In this document: in pieces, positions 21,561 to 32,725 of the stretch
Numbering within the stretch: the stretch's first letter is position 1
Layout: each line of letters opens with the position of its first letter
Assembly: GCA_021521415.1 (NCBI GenBank)
Contig: JAIQDT010002846.1
Span: forward strand, 124,001 to 188,000
DNA length: 64,000 bases
Source of the DNA: Bidens hawaiensis
Lineage: Eukaryota; Streptophyta; Magnoliopsida; Asterales; Asteraceae
Reading direction: 5' to 3'
Notes under the pieces: generated by a model
Seen by the model: only the letters and a program-made list of their open reading frames with translations
What the model was told of the DNA's origin: nothing
Database searches by the model: none
Made by a program: the position numbers and the translations under genes

Positions 21561-24500
21561 CTACATATAACATTTGCGTAATTGAGCTCCATTCCATGTT
21601 CTTGGGATGGGAGTGCCATCGAGCCTTTCGAGCCGGTATGCGCCCTTTCCCAGGACTTCTTTGATAATGTATGGCCCTTCCCAGACCGGGGCCAGCTTTC
21701 CCGGGCGCTCTTGGTTTGAAGCCTCGTTGTTACGCAGTATGTAGTCTCCTATATTGAAGTTGCAGAGTTTTACCCGCGTGTTGTAGTACTTTTGCATTTG
21801 TCGTTTGTAGTTCTCTTCACGCACTGCGGCTAAGTCTCTGCGTTCCTCGGTTAGCATAAGATCCAACCGTCTTTCCGCATCATTGTCTTCTGGCTGACTC
21901 AAGACCCTTGGTGAGGGTAGACCAATTTCGACCGGGACCATGGCTTCAGTGCCATAAGTGAGGCTGAACGGGGTTTCTCCCGTACTGGCCTTCTTCAGCG
22001 TTTTGTTTGCCCAAAGGACGTGCGGAAGCTCGTCCACCCAGCCGGATCTGTGTTCCGATAGTCTCTTCTTGATGCCTTCGACAATGCTCTTATTTGCTCT
22101 TTCCACCTCACCATTACCTTGCGGGTGTGCCACTGAGGTAAAGGTGTGGGTGATTTGAAGTTCTTTTAGCCACTGTTGTAGCTTCTTGTCAGCAAAGTTG
22201 GTGCCGTTATCGCTCACCAAATTCTGTGGAAGTCCAAAACGACAAATAATAAATTCCCAAATAAATTTTTTGATATGTTTCGCGGTTGTTTGGGCTAAAG
22301 GTTTTGCTTCTATCCACTTGGTGAAGTAGTCGATGGCTACCACTAGGAACTGAACATTTCCTGCTGCCGTAGGAAATGGGCCTGTCACGTCGATGGCCCA
22401 CTTCTGAAATGGCCATGAAGAAGTGACTGGAACAAGTTCGTTCTTCGGGCGGTGCGTGTTGGGTGCGTAAAGCTGGCAAGATCTGCATTTTCTGATGTAT
22501 GCCAGTGCATCCGTATGCATCCCCGGCCAAAAGTATCCCGCGTTGTTTAGCTTGGCTACAACAGCGCGGGGTCCTGCGTGTACTCCACAGATGCCTTCGT
22601 GTACTTCCCTTAGGAGGTAGTCAGCATCTTGGTTGTCCACGCATCTTAAGAGTGGGCCAAGAAAGTTACGTCTGTAAAGGATGTCATTGACGAGTTGATA
22701 ATTCAGTGCTTTACAGCGTAGTTTTCTTGCCTGCGTTTTTGACTCTGGTAGTGTTCCTGCTGCAAGGTAATTTATTATTGGTGTCATCCACGTTTCTGTA
22801 CCGGTTTGGATGACACAAATTTCCTTGTGCGGGACTGATGGTGCTTCGAGGAGTTCAATGCGGATGTCCTTTCCCAAGTGGGTGAAGGCTAGTGATGCAA
22901 GCTTGCTTAACGCATCCGCAGATTTGTTTTCGCTGCGCTTGACGTGTATGACTTTACAATCATTAAAATCACGCATAAGGGTTTTTGCTTGTGCGAGGTA
23001 CAGGGCCATTGTGTCGTTCACGGCCGTGTACACCCCGTTGATTTGGTTGGCCACCAGCATGGAATCCACGTGGGCTTCCAAGTTTTTCACTCCCATCTTA
23101 CGCGCAATTCTCAATCCGGCCAAGAATGCTTCATATTCGGCTTCGTTATTCGTACTTGGAAAATCCAACCGAATAGCGTAAGTATATTCTTGGCCTGCTG
23201 GGTTGGTTAATTTTAACCCTGCGCCTGAACCCTCGTTACTGGCTGCTCCATCAGTGTAGAGTCGCCAGACATCATTGATGTCTTGTGCTGGGGAGGGTTG
23301 AGCCTCCTCCTGGCACTCTTTCTCCCGCGAAGCGGGAACTTCTGCAATAAAATCGGCCAGGACCTGGCCTTTTATGGCTGGTCTTGGCTTGTATTTAATT
23401 GCATATTCTCCCAATTCAATTGCCCATTTGGCTAGACGTCCCGATAATTCGGGTTTGCCTAGAACGTTTGAGAGTTTGAAGTTGGTGAGAATGGTGATTG
23501 GGTGGCCCTGGAAATATCGTCTTAACCTGCGTGAAGCGTGTATAAGTGCTAAGACTAATTTTTCGAGGGTAGAGTACCGGGTTTCTACGTCTGTTAGGAC
23601 ACGGCTAACATAGTAGATTGGCATCTGGATGCCTTTTCGTTCTACTAACAGGACTGCCCCGGTTGCTCTATCTGTTGCGGAAAGGTATAGAATTAACTCC
23701 TCTCCTGCTTGTGGTGCTGTAAGTGTTGGGAGTTCGATCAGGCGTGACCGAATCTCCTGAAAAGCTGCTTCCGCTTCTGGTGTCCAGCGGAAGTGCGTTT
23801 TCTTTAAGCAGTTTCTCAATGTTGACACGAAAGGAAACGACTTATCCGCATGGTTTGCCAAAAAGCGATTAAGTGCGACTAGTCGTCCATTCAGTGTCTG
23901 AGCCTGTTTGATGGTGGTAGGTGATTCCATTTTAATAATGGCTTCGACCTTTTCAGGGTTCGCTCTGAAGCCATCTTTAGTTACAATGACTCCCAAGAAC
24001 TTCCCTTCTTCCATCCCAAATGAACACTTGCTCGGGTTGAGCTTCATGTTTATCTTTCTGAGCGTGTTGAAAGTTTCTTCAATGTCTTTCAACATCGCTT
24101 CTGGCTCGGGGCTTTTGATGACCAAATCATCCATATAGACTTCCAAGTTTCTCCCAATTTGGGTATGAAACTCTTTGTCCATCAGTCGTTGGTACGTGGA
24201 CCCTGCATTCTTAAGTCCGAATGGCATCATTTTATAACAAAATGTTCCATCGGGCGTCCGAAATGCGGTTTTGTCCTGGTCATCTACGGCCATGTGGATT
24301 TGATGGTACCCCTTATACGCATCCAAGAAGCATTTAAGGCGAAATGGTGCCAACGAATCCACCTTAAGATCAATTTCTGGTAACGGATAACAATCTTTGG
24401 GGCATGCTTTGTTCAAATCTTTGAAATCTATGCACATGCGCCATTGTTTGTCATTCTTCGGTACCATTACGGGATTTGCAACCCATGTTTGATATCTACT

Positions 24501-26915
24501 AACGCGTACGATGCCTGCGTCAAGGAGTTCCTTGACTTGGGTTCTACACGCGTTAGTTTGTTCAGGCCCCATTACTCTGCGCTTTTGTACGACTGGCGTA
24601 ACAGCCGGATCGCACTTGAGCTTATGCTCCGCCTTACTTCGGGGTACACCAGTCATGTCAGCTGGTGCCCACGCAAAGATGTCAGCGTTTTTCTGCAGTA
24701 AGCATTTGAGTAGGGTGCGGGTGGGATCAACGATTGTTGGTCCAATGGTAACGGCCTGGTCGGGGTATTTGCCATTGAAGGCCCATTTTTCCGGTTCGGT
24801 GATGGTTGGTTTAGCCATTTTCGGTTTGGGTTTAGATGAGACAGATGCGATGCATACCTGGGGAATGCCAGTGATCATCGCTACACCCTCAGCTGTTGGC
24901 CATCCCATCATGCCGTGGACTGAAGATACCACGGCGTTGAATCTTGCCATCCCGTCTCTTCCGAATAGGATGTCGTACGTGTGGTGTGGCTTTCTCATCA
25001 CGACAAAATCCACGTCTTCTGTGCGTGAATGATTCCCATCGGTAAGAGTAACGGGGAAAGATAGGATACCCAGGGGGGTTTCTGTACTGCCGTCAAACCC
25101 TTCCATTGAAGCGTAGACCGTTTCCAAGCGTTCTTTGTCTTCATCATCCAGCTTGTCAAAGAACTGCCTGTACATCACTGTCGACGAAGCGCCGTTGTCA
25201 GCAAGAGTGCGGGAAGTGATGTAATGCCCCAGCTGGCTTTTGATGACGATGGGGCCTTCTTTGCTGGGGCCTCCTGGCACTCGCGGGAAGCGCACCTCAG
25301 CTTCCTTCCACGCGCATGGTTCTGTCACTCGTCTTTTTCTTCCTCTGACCTTGCCGTGAACCATGTTGATGCTGATGTCGACGGGCTTTCGTCCGTTACC
25401 TCTGTACCGGTTGTCATTCCTTCCTCCCTTCTTGATTGATGCCACGAGATGTGCAAGTCTTCCATCCTTAACAAATGTCTCAACAATATCCTTCAAGGAT
25501 GTGCACTCTTCAGTACCATGACCCTTTGTCCCGTGGAAATCACAGGATTTGCTTTGATCCGCATTAGGTTTCTGCCGGATCAATGGGGCTTTTGGCCATG
25601 GCAATTTTTCCGTTGCAAATATCTCTGTGACGCTCTTGGTGAGTGGCGTCCACCGGTGTTTCCGGTTTGAAGGGTGTGTGTTGTCCCTTCCGCCAACAAG
25701 AGGGCGAGAGCTGGATGAGGTGTCAAAGTTTATCCTTGACTGCCAAATACCTAGCCGCCTCTTTTTGTTCTGCCGGGCGGTTCTAACGTTGTTCTCCCTT
25801 GTCCTCTGCGTATAGAGGTGTGTACTCTGGGGAAGATCTCTTCCCAGCTGCTTCTCCGTCTCGGCAAAGCGCTTGGCTGCCGTCATGATGGCATCCCATG
25901 TGGATGGCATGCCGTCCTTACCCGTCAATGTGCGGATAAGCTCTGGGTATTCGGCGCCCTGGATGAAAGCGGCGCGAACAAGATCTTCACTTATGTTGCC
26001 CAGACTCAGCTTCTTGGAGTTGAAGCGGGTGATGAAGTCTAGTAAAGATTCATCCTCCTCTCTAACGCAGTTGAGGATCGTCCACTGCTCTTCAGTATAC
26101 TTCCTTTGCTGGCTGAAGTGCTGGCTGAACTTGTTCTGAAAGTCCGCCCAGTCATATATGTGGTGGACCGGTAAACGATCGAACCATGCCCTGGCTGCTC
26201 CGACCAGAGTCATCTGGAACATGTAACACCACGTGGGTTCCGTCCAGTTACTGACGGTAGCCCCCGCAATGAACCTGTTCAAATGATCGTCTGGGTCGGA
26301 TAGACCATCATAAGTGCCAATGTTGGACATTTGTTTGGCACTTCTCGGGGCGATTGCTTCCGCAATGTCCCTTGCAAATTTTGACTTTCCTGCATTCGTA
26401 GCAGTTGGTCTAAAGGTTTTGGAGAAGTCACGCGGGTTTCTCTCTTCATTTGTTGGTTTAAAGGCTTCCCCAAAATTCCTTTTTGGCTGGGAGTCCGTTT
26501 CCTTACGCTTCCCTTTCGCCTTATGGCGAGGGTTTGCGTCGGTATCGGACTCCTCCCTCTCGTCGTCTGAGTACTCGCCCTCGCTGTTCATAATGAGGTG
26601 TTGGCGAGTACTGCCGAATTCGTCAGCCTGTTGAACTGAACGCAAGCGTTCGTCCAATTCAGCTTGGAACTCTTTCTGACGTGCTTCGGCCCACGCCTTC
26701 ACTTGATCTAGTGTTTGGCGAGGGACCCTCGTTCGTTTTTCCAGCTGGGTATCGGTGAACCCCAGTGGAATATTTACTGCACTTGCCCCGGCTTGGGTAG
26801 TCGGGGTAGTGTTCGTAAGGATTGTATAACCGCCGGTGTTCCCCCCAGTTGCTGGGGTTGTTACCGGGGTTTCTTGGTCGGTTACTGGCCTTTGGACCGG
26901 AGTAACGTTAACCAT
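21561..26915 (-). CDS. Gag-pol polyprotein of Tat element 1
   Basis: One uninterrupted frame of 1784 residues. Gag capsid region at ~190-360 (MPSTWDAIMTAAKRFAETEK) and a CxxH...HxxxxC zinc-knuckle-like motif at 458-471. Protease active-site region is at 573-575, reading DNG instead of the usual DTG/DSG. Reverse transcriptase spans ~780-980 with YMDD at 927-930, then its RNase H (~1045-1190). A second, archaeal-type RNase H follows at ~1215-1345 with D1221, E1258, D1284 and D1334 visible. Integrase has the zinc-binding His/Cys set (H1439, H1446, C1477, C1480) and a D1509-D1569-E1605 triad with D,35,E spacing. There is no chromodomain. Dual RNase H is a Tat hallmark. The start at 26915 lies 28 nt after the LTR and is the first Met of the frame. 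Confidence 0.95.
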   Translation of the reverse strand: MVNVTPVQRPVTDQETPVTTPATGGNTGGYTILTNTTPTTQAGASAVNIPLGFTDTQLEKRTRVPRQTLDQVKAWAEARQKEFQAELDERLRSVQQADEFGSTRQHLIMNSEGEYSDDEREESDTDANPRHKAKGKRKETDSQPKRNFGEAFKPTNEERNPRDFSKTFRPTATNAGKSKFARDIAEAIAPRSAKQMSNIGTYDGLSDPDDHLNRFIAGATVSNWTEPTWCYMFQMTLVGAARAWFDRLPVHHIYDWADFQNKFSQHFSQQRKYTEEQWTILNCVREEDESLLDFITRFNSKKLSLGNISEDLVRAAFIQGAEYPELIRTLTGKDGMPSTWDAIMTAAKRFAETEKQLGRDLPQSTHLYTQRTRENNVRTARQNKKRRLGIWQSRINFDTSSSSRPLVGGRDNTHPSNRKHRWTPLTKSVTEIFATEKLPWPKAPLIRQKPNADQSKSCDFHGTKGHGTEECTSLKDIVETFVKDGRLAHLVASIKKGGRNDNRYRGNGRKPVDISINMVHGKVRGRKRRVTEPCAWKEAEVRFPRVPGGPSKEGPIVIKSQLGHYITSRTLADNGASSTVMYRQFFDKLDDEDKERLETVYASMEGFDGSTETPLGILSFPVTLTDGNHSRTEDVDFVVMRKPHHTYDILFGRDGMARFNAVVSSVHGMMGWPTAEGVAMITGIPQVCIASVSSKPKPKMAKPTITEPEKWAFNGKYPDQAVTIGPTIVDPTRTLLKCLLQKNADIFAWAPADMTGVPRSKAEHKLKCDPAVTPVVQKRRVMGPEQTNACRTQVKELLDAGIVRVSRYQTWVANPVMVPKNDKQWRMCIDFKDLNKACPKDCYPLPEIDLKVDSLAPFRLKCFLDAYKGYHQIHMAVDDQDKTAFRTPDGTFCYKMMPFGLKNAGSTYQRLMDKEFHTQIGRNLEVYMDDLVIKSPEPEAMLKDIEETFNTLRKINMKLNPSKCSFGMEEGKFLGVIVTKDGFRANPEKVEAIIKMESPTTIKQAQTLNGRLVALNRFLANHADKSFPFVSTLRNCLKKTHFRWTPEAEAAFQEIRSRLIELPTLTAPQAGEELILYLSATDRATGAVLLVERKGIQMPIYYVSRVLTDVETRYSTLEKLVLALIHASRRLRRYFQGHPITILTNFKLSNVLGKPELSGRLAKWAIELGEYAIKYKPRPAIKGQVLADFIAEVPASREKECQEEAQPSPAQDINDVWRLYTDGAASNEGSGAGLKLTNPAGQEYTYAIRLDFPSTNNEAEYEAFLAGLRIARKMGVKNLEAHVDSMLVANQINGVYTAVNDTMALYLAQAKTLMRDFNDCKVIHVKRSENKSADALSKLASLAFTHLGKDIRIELLEAPSVPHKEICVIQTGTETWMTPIINYLAAGTLPESKTQARKLRCKALNYQLVNDILYRRNFLGPLLRCVDNQDADYLLREVHEGICGVHAGPRAVVAKLNNAGYFWPGMHTDALAYIRKCRSCQLYAPNTHRPKNELVPVTSSWPFQKWAIDVTGPFPTAAGNVQFLVVAIDYFTKWIEAKPLAQTTAKHIKKFIWEFIICRFGLPQNLVSDNGTNFADKKLQQWLKELQITHTFTSVAHPQGNGEVERANKSIVEGIKKRLSEHRSGWVDELPHVLWANKTLKKASTGETPFSLTYGTEAMVPVEIGLPSPRVLSQPEDNDAERRLDLMLTEERRDLAAVREENYKRQMQKYYNTRVKLCNFNIGDYILRNNEASNQERPGKLAPVWEGPYIIKEVLGKGAYRLERLDGTPIPRTWNGAQLRKCYM

Positions 26916-26925
26916 TTCTTCAGAA

Positions 26926-26942
26926 GATCACGGATGGCGCCA
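26926..26942 (-). promoter_or_regulatory. Primer-binding site region of Tat element 1
   Basis: One base inside the 5' LTR the minus strand reads TGGCGCCATCCGTG. The first seven bases match the tRNA-complementary TGGCGCC found in related plant gypsy elements (tRNA-Asp in Athila/Tat), but the next bases depart from that consensus, so the priming tRNA is uncertain. Element 2 shares TTGGCGCCATCC. Confidence 0.6.
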
Positions 26943-26943
26943 A

Positions 26944-27969
26944 TGAAGAAACACTAAATGAACCCTGGACAGATTATAGATAATCTGGGGGGTTAAGTAA
27001 TGTTTCCCACGAGAATGAGGTCCAACAGAGACGGTTGTTCTTCAGGGGACCTGCAAAACAAACACCGTAAGCTCGTCACTGAGAAGGGGGGGTTCCTCCT
27101 TGTGACCACCCTCCGGCGTGAGAATCAGACTAGATTGCTCTGAATATAAGTGTATATTAAGAGATTGCTAGATAACAGGATAGCAGATGATCTTACCATT
27201 CCAAGATGTTGGAGTATTTATAGCCGAAGGTAGGTTTCCAAGCAGGTACAGCCGGCTGAATAGTATTCCTGTTCTACCAACAGTGGACTATGCACAGGCC
27301 ATACTGGTTGGTGGATAGGTTACGGCCAACAGTAACAAAGTCGGCTGCACTATTCCACCAACTGTAGATTATGCACGTCCCACCTACTGTGGATTATACG
27401 CAGGCCATGCTGGTTGGTTAATAGGTTACGGCCAATAGTAACACTATTCTACCAACTGTAGGCTGCGCACGCCCCTCAGTAAGAGTTAGTGAGTAGGCAG
27501 CGGCTAATAGTGACAAACAGTACTAGAGGGTGCTCCTCCTCGTACTGTTGTCGGTGAGCTGTCACCCTGTGATTGGCTCATGGGCTGTTCTGGTCAGATT
27601 GTCTGTCCTATCCATACCTTGGTAGGTATAGTACAAAAGATCTTTCAGAATCATACGGACTGGCTCATTTTGGCGGGATTGTTCCCGCCTTGCTCATTCC
27701 TTCATGTGACTACTGAAGTAGCTATTGTCTTGTGCGTGTAGCCCTGCTGTCTGCGGGTAGCCTTCCCTGATGGCTTGTATCCGCAACTGCGGGAACAGGC
27801 GGGGTACTTCACCATTGGGAGGCTTTCCCTGCGTGTACAGCTTGCGTACTGCGCGTAAGGTTCTCTGAGCATGGTGGGTCCTGCGGGAGCAGATGGCCTT
27901 TGCGCAGACGTCCCTTTTCAAGGTGAGTCTTGCGGGACCAACTGGGCTCTGCTGGGACCTACCTCTTCA
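26944..27969 (-). repeat. 5' LTR of Tat element 1
   Basis: Same length as the 3' LTR. By eye the differences are A/G in CCGGC(A/G)TGAG and G/A in GAGTT(G/A)GTGAG. The minus-strand TATAAATA at 27222-27215 is the likely promoter for gag-pol. GCAAT follows at 27970-27974. Confidence 0.97.
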
Positions 27970-27974
27970 GCAAT

Positions 27975-28794
27975 GTAAGGAAACCACCAACTTACAATCG
28001 AGCCTACAATCGGGATGCATGCTGTAAACAAAAGCCCTAATCGAATAAATAGCAATCAACTGTAATCAATATACAAGCCGGCATCACACTCGGCACGCCG
28101 GGAAGATAAACAACATACATCGAGGGACCTACTTTGCAAACATTTAAATTCACCGGGGGTGAAACACAAAGCAACAGTCATCGAGGGCCAAAATAAATTT
28201 GCCAAATAATACGAAGGACCAAATATGAAGACCACAGTAATAATACACCGTAGCAATCAATTTCCAATTATAACTTATTAATTTGGTTTCACCAACTTTT
28301 AACTTATTTTCATCAACTTATAAATTATTAACTTTTTAAAAAGTAATAAGGTGTTTGGGATTGCTTATATCGTGAGAGGAAAAGTTTCATAAGTTATACT
28401 TTTATAACTTATTAATTTAATGATAAGTTATAAGAGCATTCTCAACTCATTCTCTACCCTGTATCCATATATATCATACAATTACACTAAAAACCACTGT
28501 TTTTTTTTCTTGTTTAATTAAATAATACTTTTTATACATTTATCATTATCTTTTCTCTTTCCTTCACCCACAACCACTTTTAGAAAATATTTAAAAAATT
28601 ATACGATATAAACAGTGAATCCTCAAATTTAACTTTTCCTTATAACGTTTTCAGTCTCCTGCTCATAAAGTAAAATAAAAAATCCCATACACCCCTAAAC
28701 CTGGAGGATCAAAAGTGACTTCGATAAAATTAAAGACAGCCAGAAACATAGGATAAACAAGATACTCTTTATTATCTTCGTCTTCATCTCTATC
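27975..28794 (+). other. Intergenic and promoter region
   Basis: AT-rich DNA with repeated TTATAACTTATTAA words at about 28260-28440, probably a decayed short element. Directly before 28795 is the 5' leader of the next gene (CTTCGTCTTCATCTC). No TATA box could be assigned with confidence. Confidence 0.5.
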
Positions 28795-30726
28795 ATGGCT
28801 TCTTCTATCTTCATCACAAGACTCTGTACATGCACTCAACGCCCTAATCTCTCAAGCCCATTTGTACCCATTAATATTTTCAAGTATCCATCATCATTCC
28901 AGACCCGAATCCGACCCACCCACCATGAGTTGAAGCTTAAACACCTCCTCAAAGCAGCCTCTGAAGGTTTGCTTTGTTTATTAGTGTTTTAATATTATTA
29001 AGGGCTTTTTGTTAATTGATCATGTTGATTTTGTAGATGCTTCTGCTGAGTTGTTGGAAGATTCAAAGTTTGTTCCTCTAAATCCTGATGATCCTACATT
29101 TGGTCCACCAGTAAGTTGTGGTTAGTTCTTCATCATTTGTCAATAATAAAAACATTTAGTTAACTTCCAATAACAAGTAGCAGATGGTGTCATTTAATGT
29201 CACTACATATAGTACTTATATCAAGTAAATTAATAAACGGGTGCCCGTCTATTTGCAGGCTTGGTTGTTGGTTGGGTTTCAAGTCAATGAGGTTGTTCAG
29301 GTAACTTCTTTACCTGTTTGTAGGATTGTAGCAATATATGCAGGCCGTCTCGTGGGTAACCCAAATAAGGCAAAGGCTTTAGGCCTGCAGTTTATTAGGG
29401 CCTCATTCTAAAATAGAGGCTTGTATTATTGTATTATGGGTTTTTGAAAGTCGTCTTTTTAGAATTAATAACTCATCGATGGGCTACAAGTTAAGGAAGA
29501 ATGCCATGTACCGATTATCAATGCATATTATCCATATTTCATAATTCATGGATACTCTCTATAGCTATAAACATAAAAGAAGGAAGAAAAAAAAAGGCCT
29601 CAACTTTTAGTTACTTTTAGGCCTCCGAACACGTTGAGCCGGCCCTGATTATATATTTGTGGCAGAAGTTTGTACCTGCAAGTTAAGAATTGAGATCGAA
29701 ACTAGTTTTTTTAATTATTATTACTAGTGTCCTCTTTTTATTGTTTTCTAGAGCGTCTGATTTTCTACCGCTTTAACTTCCGGGAGTATTGGAATGTATA
29801 TTATTATCATTAGGGTTTATTAGTATTGTAATCACCTATTGATTGAAAATCAATTCAGTCTTTCATATTCTTACGTATAACGCATTTTGTTGTTGCAGAT
29901 ACAAAAGTTTTTGAAAGAGTTGGATGGTGAATTCTTAGAGGTTATTTTTTGCACTGAAGACATGATGCATGGCTCTCTTTGGGAAGCAATTAATACTAAG
30001 CAGCCAACCCTTGAAGCTTCAAAGGTTTATTACCTAGTCATTATATGAGAAAATGTTGTTGTACAATGTACTTGACATGGTGTCACACCACTAACTTGAT
30101 GTGTGTTGTATACTTGTATCCAGATTGCTGGATCACTACCTAGGATTTGCTTTTTATCTGGTCTTACAGGTGAGGAGATGATGATGTTCATCGATGCTTT
30201 TCCAGAATCCGGTAATTCTTATTTTGTTATTGTGTCGTAATAAGAGTCTCGGTATGACTTTTGAGGTCAAACAAAATGTGATTTGACATTTTGACCAGAT
30301 TTATATTTGATATGAAATCTGCTACAACTAAGGCGTAATATTCCGTTTTAGAACGAATATAGATGCAGTTGTCAAGATTTACCTATATGGTCAAAGAATA
30401 TCAGGATAGTTTACGTTGAATATAGTTTGGTTTGACCTGATAAGTCAAACTATGTACACAGGTTTAGCAGGAGCAGTGTTTGCAGCTGTTGTACCGAATA
30501 GTGCGGATAAACCATTACTTGAGGTGATTGAAGAGATCTTGGGAGATCATGAGATGATGGTATGCATATTTTATTCATTTACAGCACCTCTTATATCAGT
30601 GATCAAATCTTGAAATTTATACCTTTTCATATGAACTACAAGTCGCATATAACCCACAAATTGAAATGTTCTCGGGTGATTTAATCTGTTTGTTGTATCA
30701 TGCAGAAATCACGAGAAGCAAGCTAG
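28795..30726 (+). CDS. Small conserved plant protein, probably plastid-targeted
   Basis: Seven exons give 206 residues in one frame: 28795-28966, 29037-29110, 29259-29300, 29899-30024, 30124-30211, 30462-30559 and 30706-30726, all GT-AG. The first ~55 residues are rich in Ser, Thr, Arg and Pro with almost no acids, like a chloroplast transit peptide. The mature part (WLLVGFQVNEVVQIQKFL, EFLEVIFCTEDMM, RICFLSGLTGEEMMMFID, FAAVVPNSADKPL) looks like a compact alpha/beta domain conserved in plants. I think it may be the DUF3783 family, but that is from memory and unverified. No function is known to me. Exons are short and intron 3 carries a repeat insert. The last exon adds only six residues. Confidence 0.85.
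29338..29651. mobile_element. hAT-like non-autonomous insert in intron 3
   Basis: The left end CAGGCCGTCTCGTGGG and the inverted right end (minus strand CAGGGCCGGCTCAACG) form an imperfect terminal inverted repeat. Inner words TAGGCCT and AGGCCT also face each other. CAGGG-type ends are common in hAT elements. Flanks are both TATAT-like, so a true 8-bp duplication cannot be fixed. Confidence 0.5.
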
Positions 30727-31990
30727 AGATATCAAGCTAGATCAGCATCTGATTGCGAAGTAAGTAGTTTGTAGTTAAAAGAATCGAATTAGAGTCGGGT
30801 CATCCAGTATTCACCACTTGTGGTTTTTAATGTTACCATATTGTAAGATTGATGTCAAATATACAACATTTGCATGTGCAAGAAGATCCTATTTGACCAT
30901 TTGGGATTCTTTTATTAAAAGGTGCATTAACCATTTGGTTAACATGAAATCTTGCATTATGAGGTATCAATGCAAGCCAGAGATATCAGTACACTTATAA
31001 ACAAAATAATGTAGTAAACACTTTCACAGTGTATCATGTAATAAACATTAAATTAGTCTCATTAGACGTCAAAGAAACACAAAATCACTAAATAACGTCT
31101 CATCTTCCACGTTCTATCTCCCAATATCTTTCGGGGCAAATTAAAGCATCAAGCTTTCACAAAATTTATTAAAATTGCATATTGACCACATCATTTCAAA
31201 CTTACACTGCAAAACATGGCAAACTAATTATGTCAGCTTTATTTATATTTATAGTTACAAGACACTTGCCATATAGTCGCATATCTATCTTTACTTGCGC
31301 ATCATTTTTAGTCTGAAAATAGTTCATAAGCCATAAGTTACACAAGTAAAAAAGTAGACACTTGAAACCAGTTTGCGTATCACTTAAAAGTTATTCGCTT
31401 TATAATTAAAGTGGTTCACTTTATAGTGGCAATAAAAAAGAATCTTGAGATATACAAACAAATATATGGGTCAGGCTCATGTTCATCTATTCAACCCGTT
31501 GACCAGAAATTCTTCGACCCACAAACTTGATACGATTGACACCCCTAACAATTAATGATAATTTTTTATTTTTTTCGTAGCATGTTGGTACACAAATAGA
31601 CATATTTTCTACCAAAGCGTGTTTTCGCAGTCGTTAAACACGTCATAATGCAAACTTCCATGACCTCCACAATGAATAAGTCGAATTCGAGCCATCTAAC
31701 TTTTTATTAGCAAATTAGTAGCATAAATATGTGAGAATATTACTATAAATACATGAAAACTAGCTACAAAGCTACTTCTTGGTCTTTTATAAACTCTAGA
31801 AATCCATATTTATGCTACAACTTACCATTAAAAAGCTGGAAGAACAATGCATATCCAACCTGAGTTTATTAATTAATTAACAACCGGATAAAAAATCAGA
31901 CTGGATTTGTAAGCTGCAGTGCTATATATTAACATTAGCATTCGGATGAGTCTAATTCTTCTACTGCAACACTGGATTCTGATTCATCAT
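30727..31990. other. Intergenic between convergent genes, no gene seen
   Basis: The 3' ends of the genes at 28795-30726 and 31991-32725 face each other here. A patch at about 31465-31550 (GGGTCAGGCTCATG, CAACCCGTTGACC, GACACCCCTAA) looks like the remains of a short element. The rest is AT-rich. Confidence 0.5.
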
Positions 31991-32725
31991 CTAATCATAC
32001 AAACCTTCATCAAGCCATATGTCAACTAAGAAGTCTACCATCTCCTGCCAAAATAATCAAAACCACAATTTCTCATTAGATTGTGTTCGGTCTGGTCAAT
32101 TCAAACATTGATTTTTATATGCTTTTGGTATTTGAAACACTTACAGGCAAAGGAATTGGCTCTGGGAAACGGTCGTTATTAGAAAGCAGTTCTTCGTAAG
32201 TAGTTGACCAGCTGCAAAACGGAATTCAAAACTTTTAGGTCAAGCAAACGAGCATGTTAAGACTTTTTGAGATCAATTGAATAAGTATCCAACTCTAGAT
32301 AATTATTTAGTTTATATTAAACATAAACTTGAAAATTTATGCATTTGACCTCAAAAGTCAAATACAAGTCAAACCTTATGACTGGATCTTCGGGCGTTCT
32401 TCCTCTTCGTGATCTTTGAGATTTATCTCCGACCCATTTTCTTCTGCTCTCGTTCCAAGCCATCACACCTAAAAAACAATTTAGACATATATAAAAATAT
32501 AGATATATAAATTCCGCAAATATGTGCATTTATAAAATTAAAGTAAAACTCACCATGGTTAATAAAGACAGTGGTGTTATTTCCATTGTTGTCCGGATGC
32601 TTTCTTGCCTCTTTTGCCGGTGAAGAAATTTCCAAGGGCCGTTTCTCATTGACCCGTGCATTTCCAGTGTTGACTTCCACCATCAAAATATTATTGGCTC
32701 GTGAACTTGTGTCGATTTCCATCAT
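31991..32725 (-). CDS. Gag1-like clamp domain protein (plant family)
   Basis: Four exons on the minus strand: 32725-32554, 32468-32375, 32211-32145 and 32044-31991. GT-AG junctions keep the frame and give 128 residues. The C-terminal two thirds (AWNESRRKWVGD, PEDPVISWSTTYEELL, RFPEPIPLPEMVDFLVDIW, EGLYD at the very end) match a small plant family annotated with a Gag1-like clamp domain (Pfam PF13259, formerly DUF4050). Despite the name it is unrelated to retroviral Gag. The biochemical role in plants is not known to me. The N terminus is low-conservation and polar, with two adjacent Met codons at the start; the first is used here. Confidence 0.87.

Larger units (their letters stand above)
15572..27969 (-). 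mobile_element. Complete Tat-lineage Ty3/gypsy retrotransposon (element 1), 12.4 kb
   Basis: Two 1026-bp LTRs (15572-16597 and 26944-27969) begin TG and end CA, and are flanked by the 5-bp duplication GCAAT (15567-15571, 27970-27974). By eye the LTRs differ at only two positions, so insertion is recent. Sense is on the minus strand. The order is 5' LTR, primer site, gag-pol, a spacer with repeats, an antisense spliced gene on the plus strand, polypurine tract, 3' LTR. A second RNase H after the usual one, no chromodomain, and the extra antisense frame place it in the Tat group. Confidence 0.97.

Noticed and set aside
21958..26957. Many plus-strand frames across gag-pol
   Set aside because: Antisense shadows of the 1784-residue polyprotein; none has splice structure or a domain, unlike the gene at 17656-20696.
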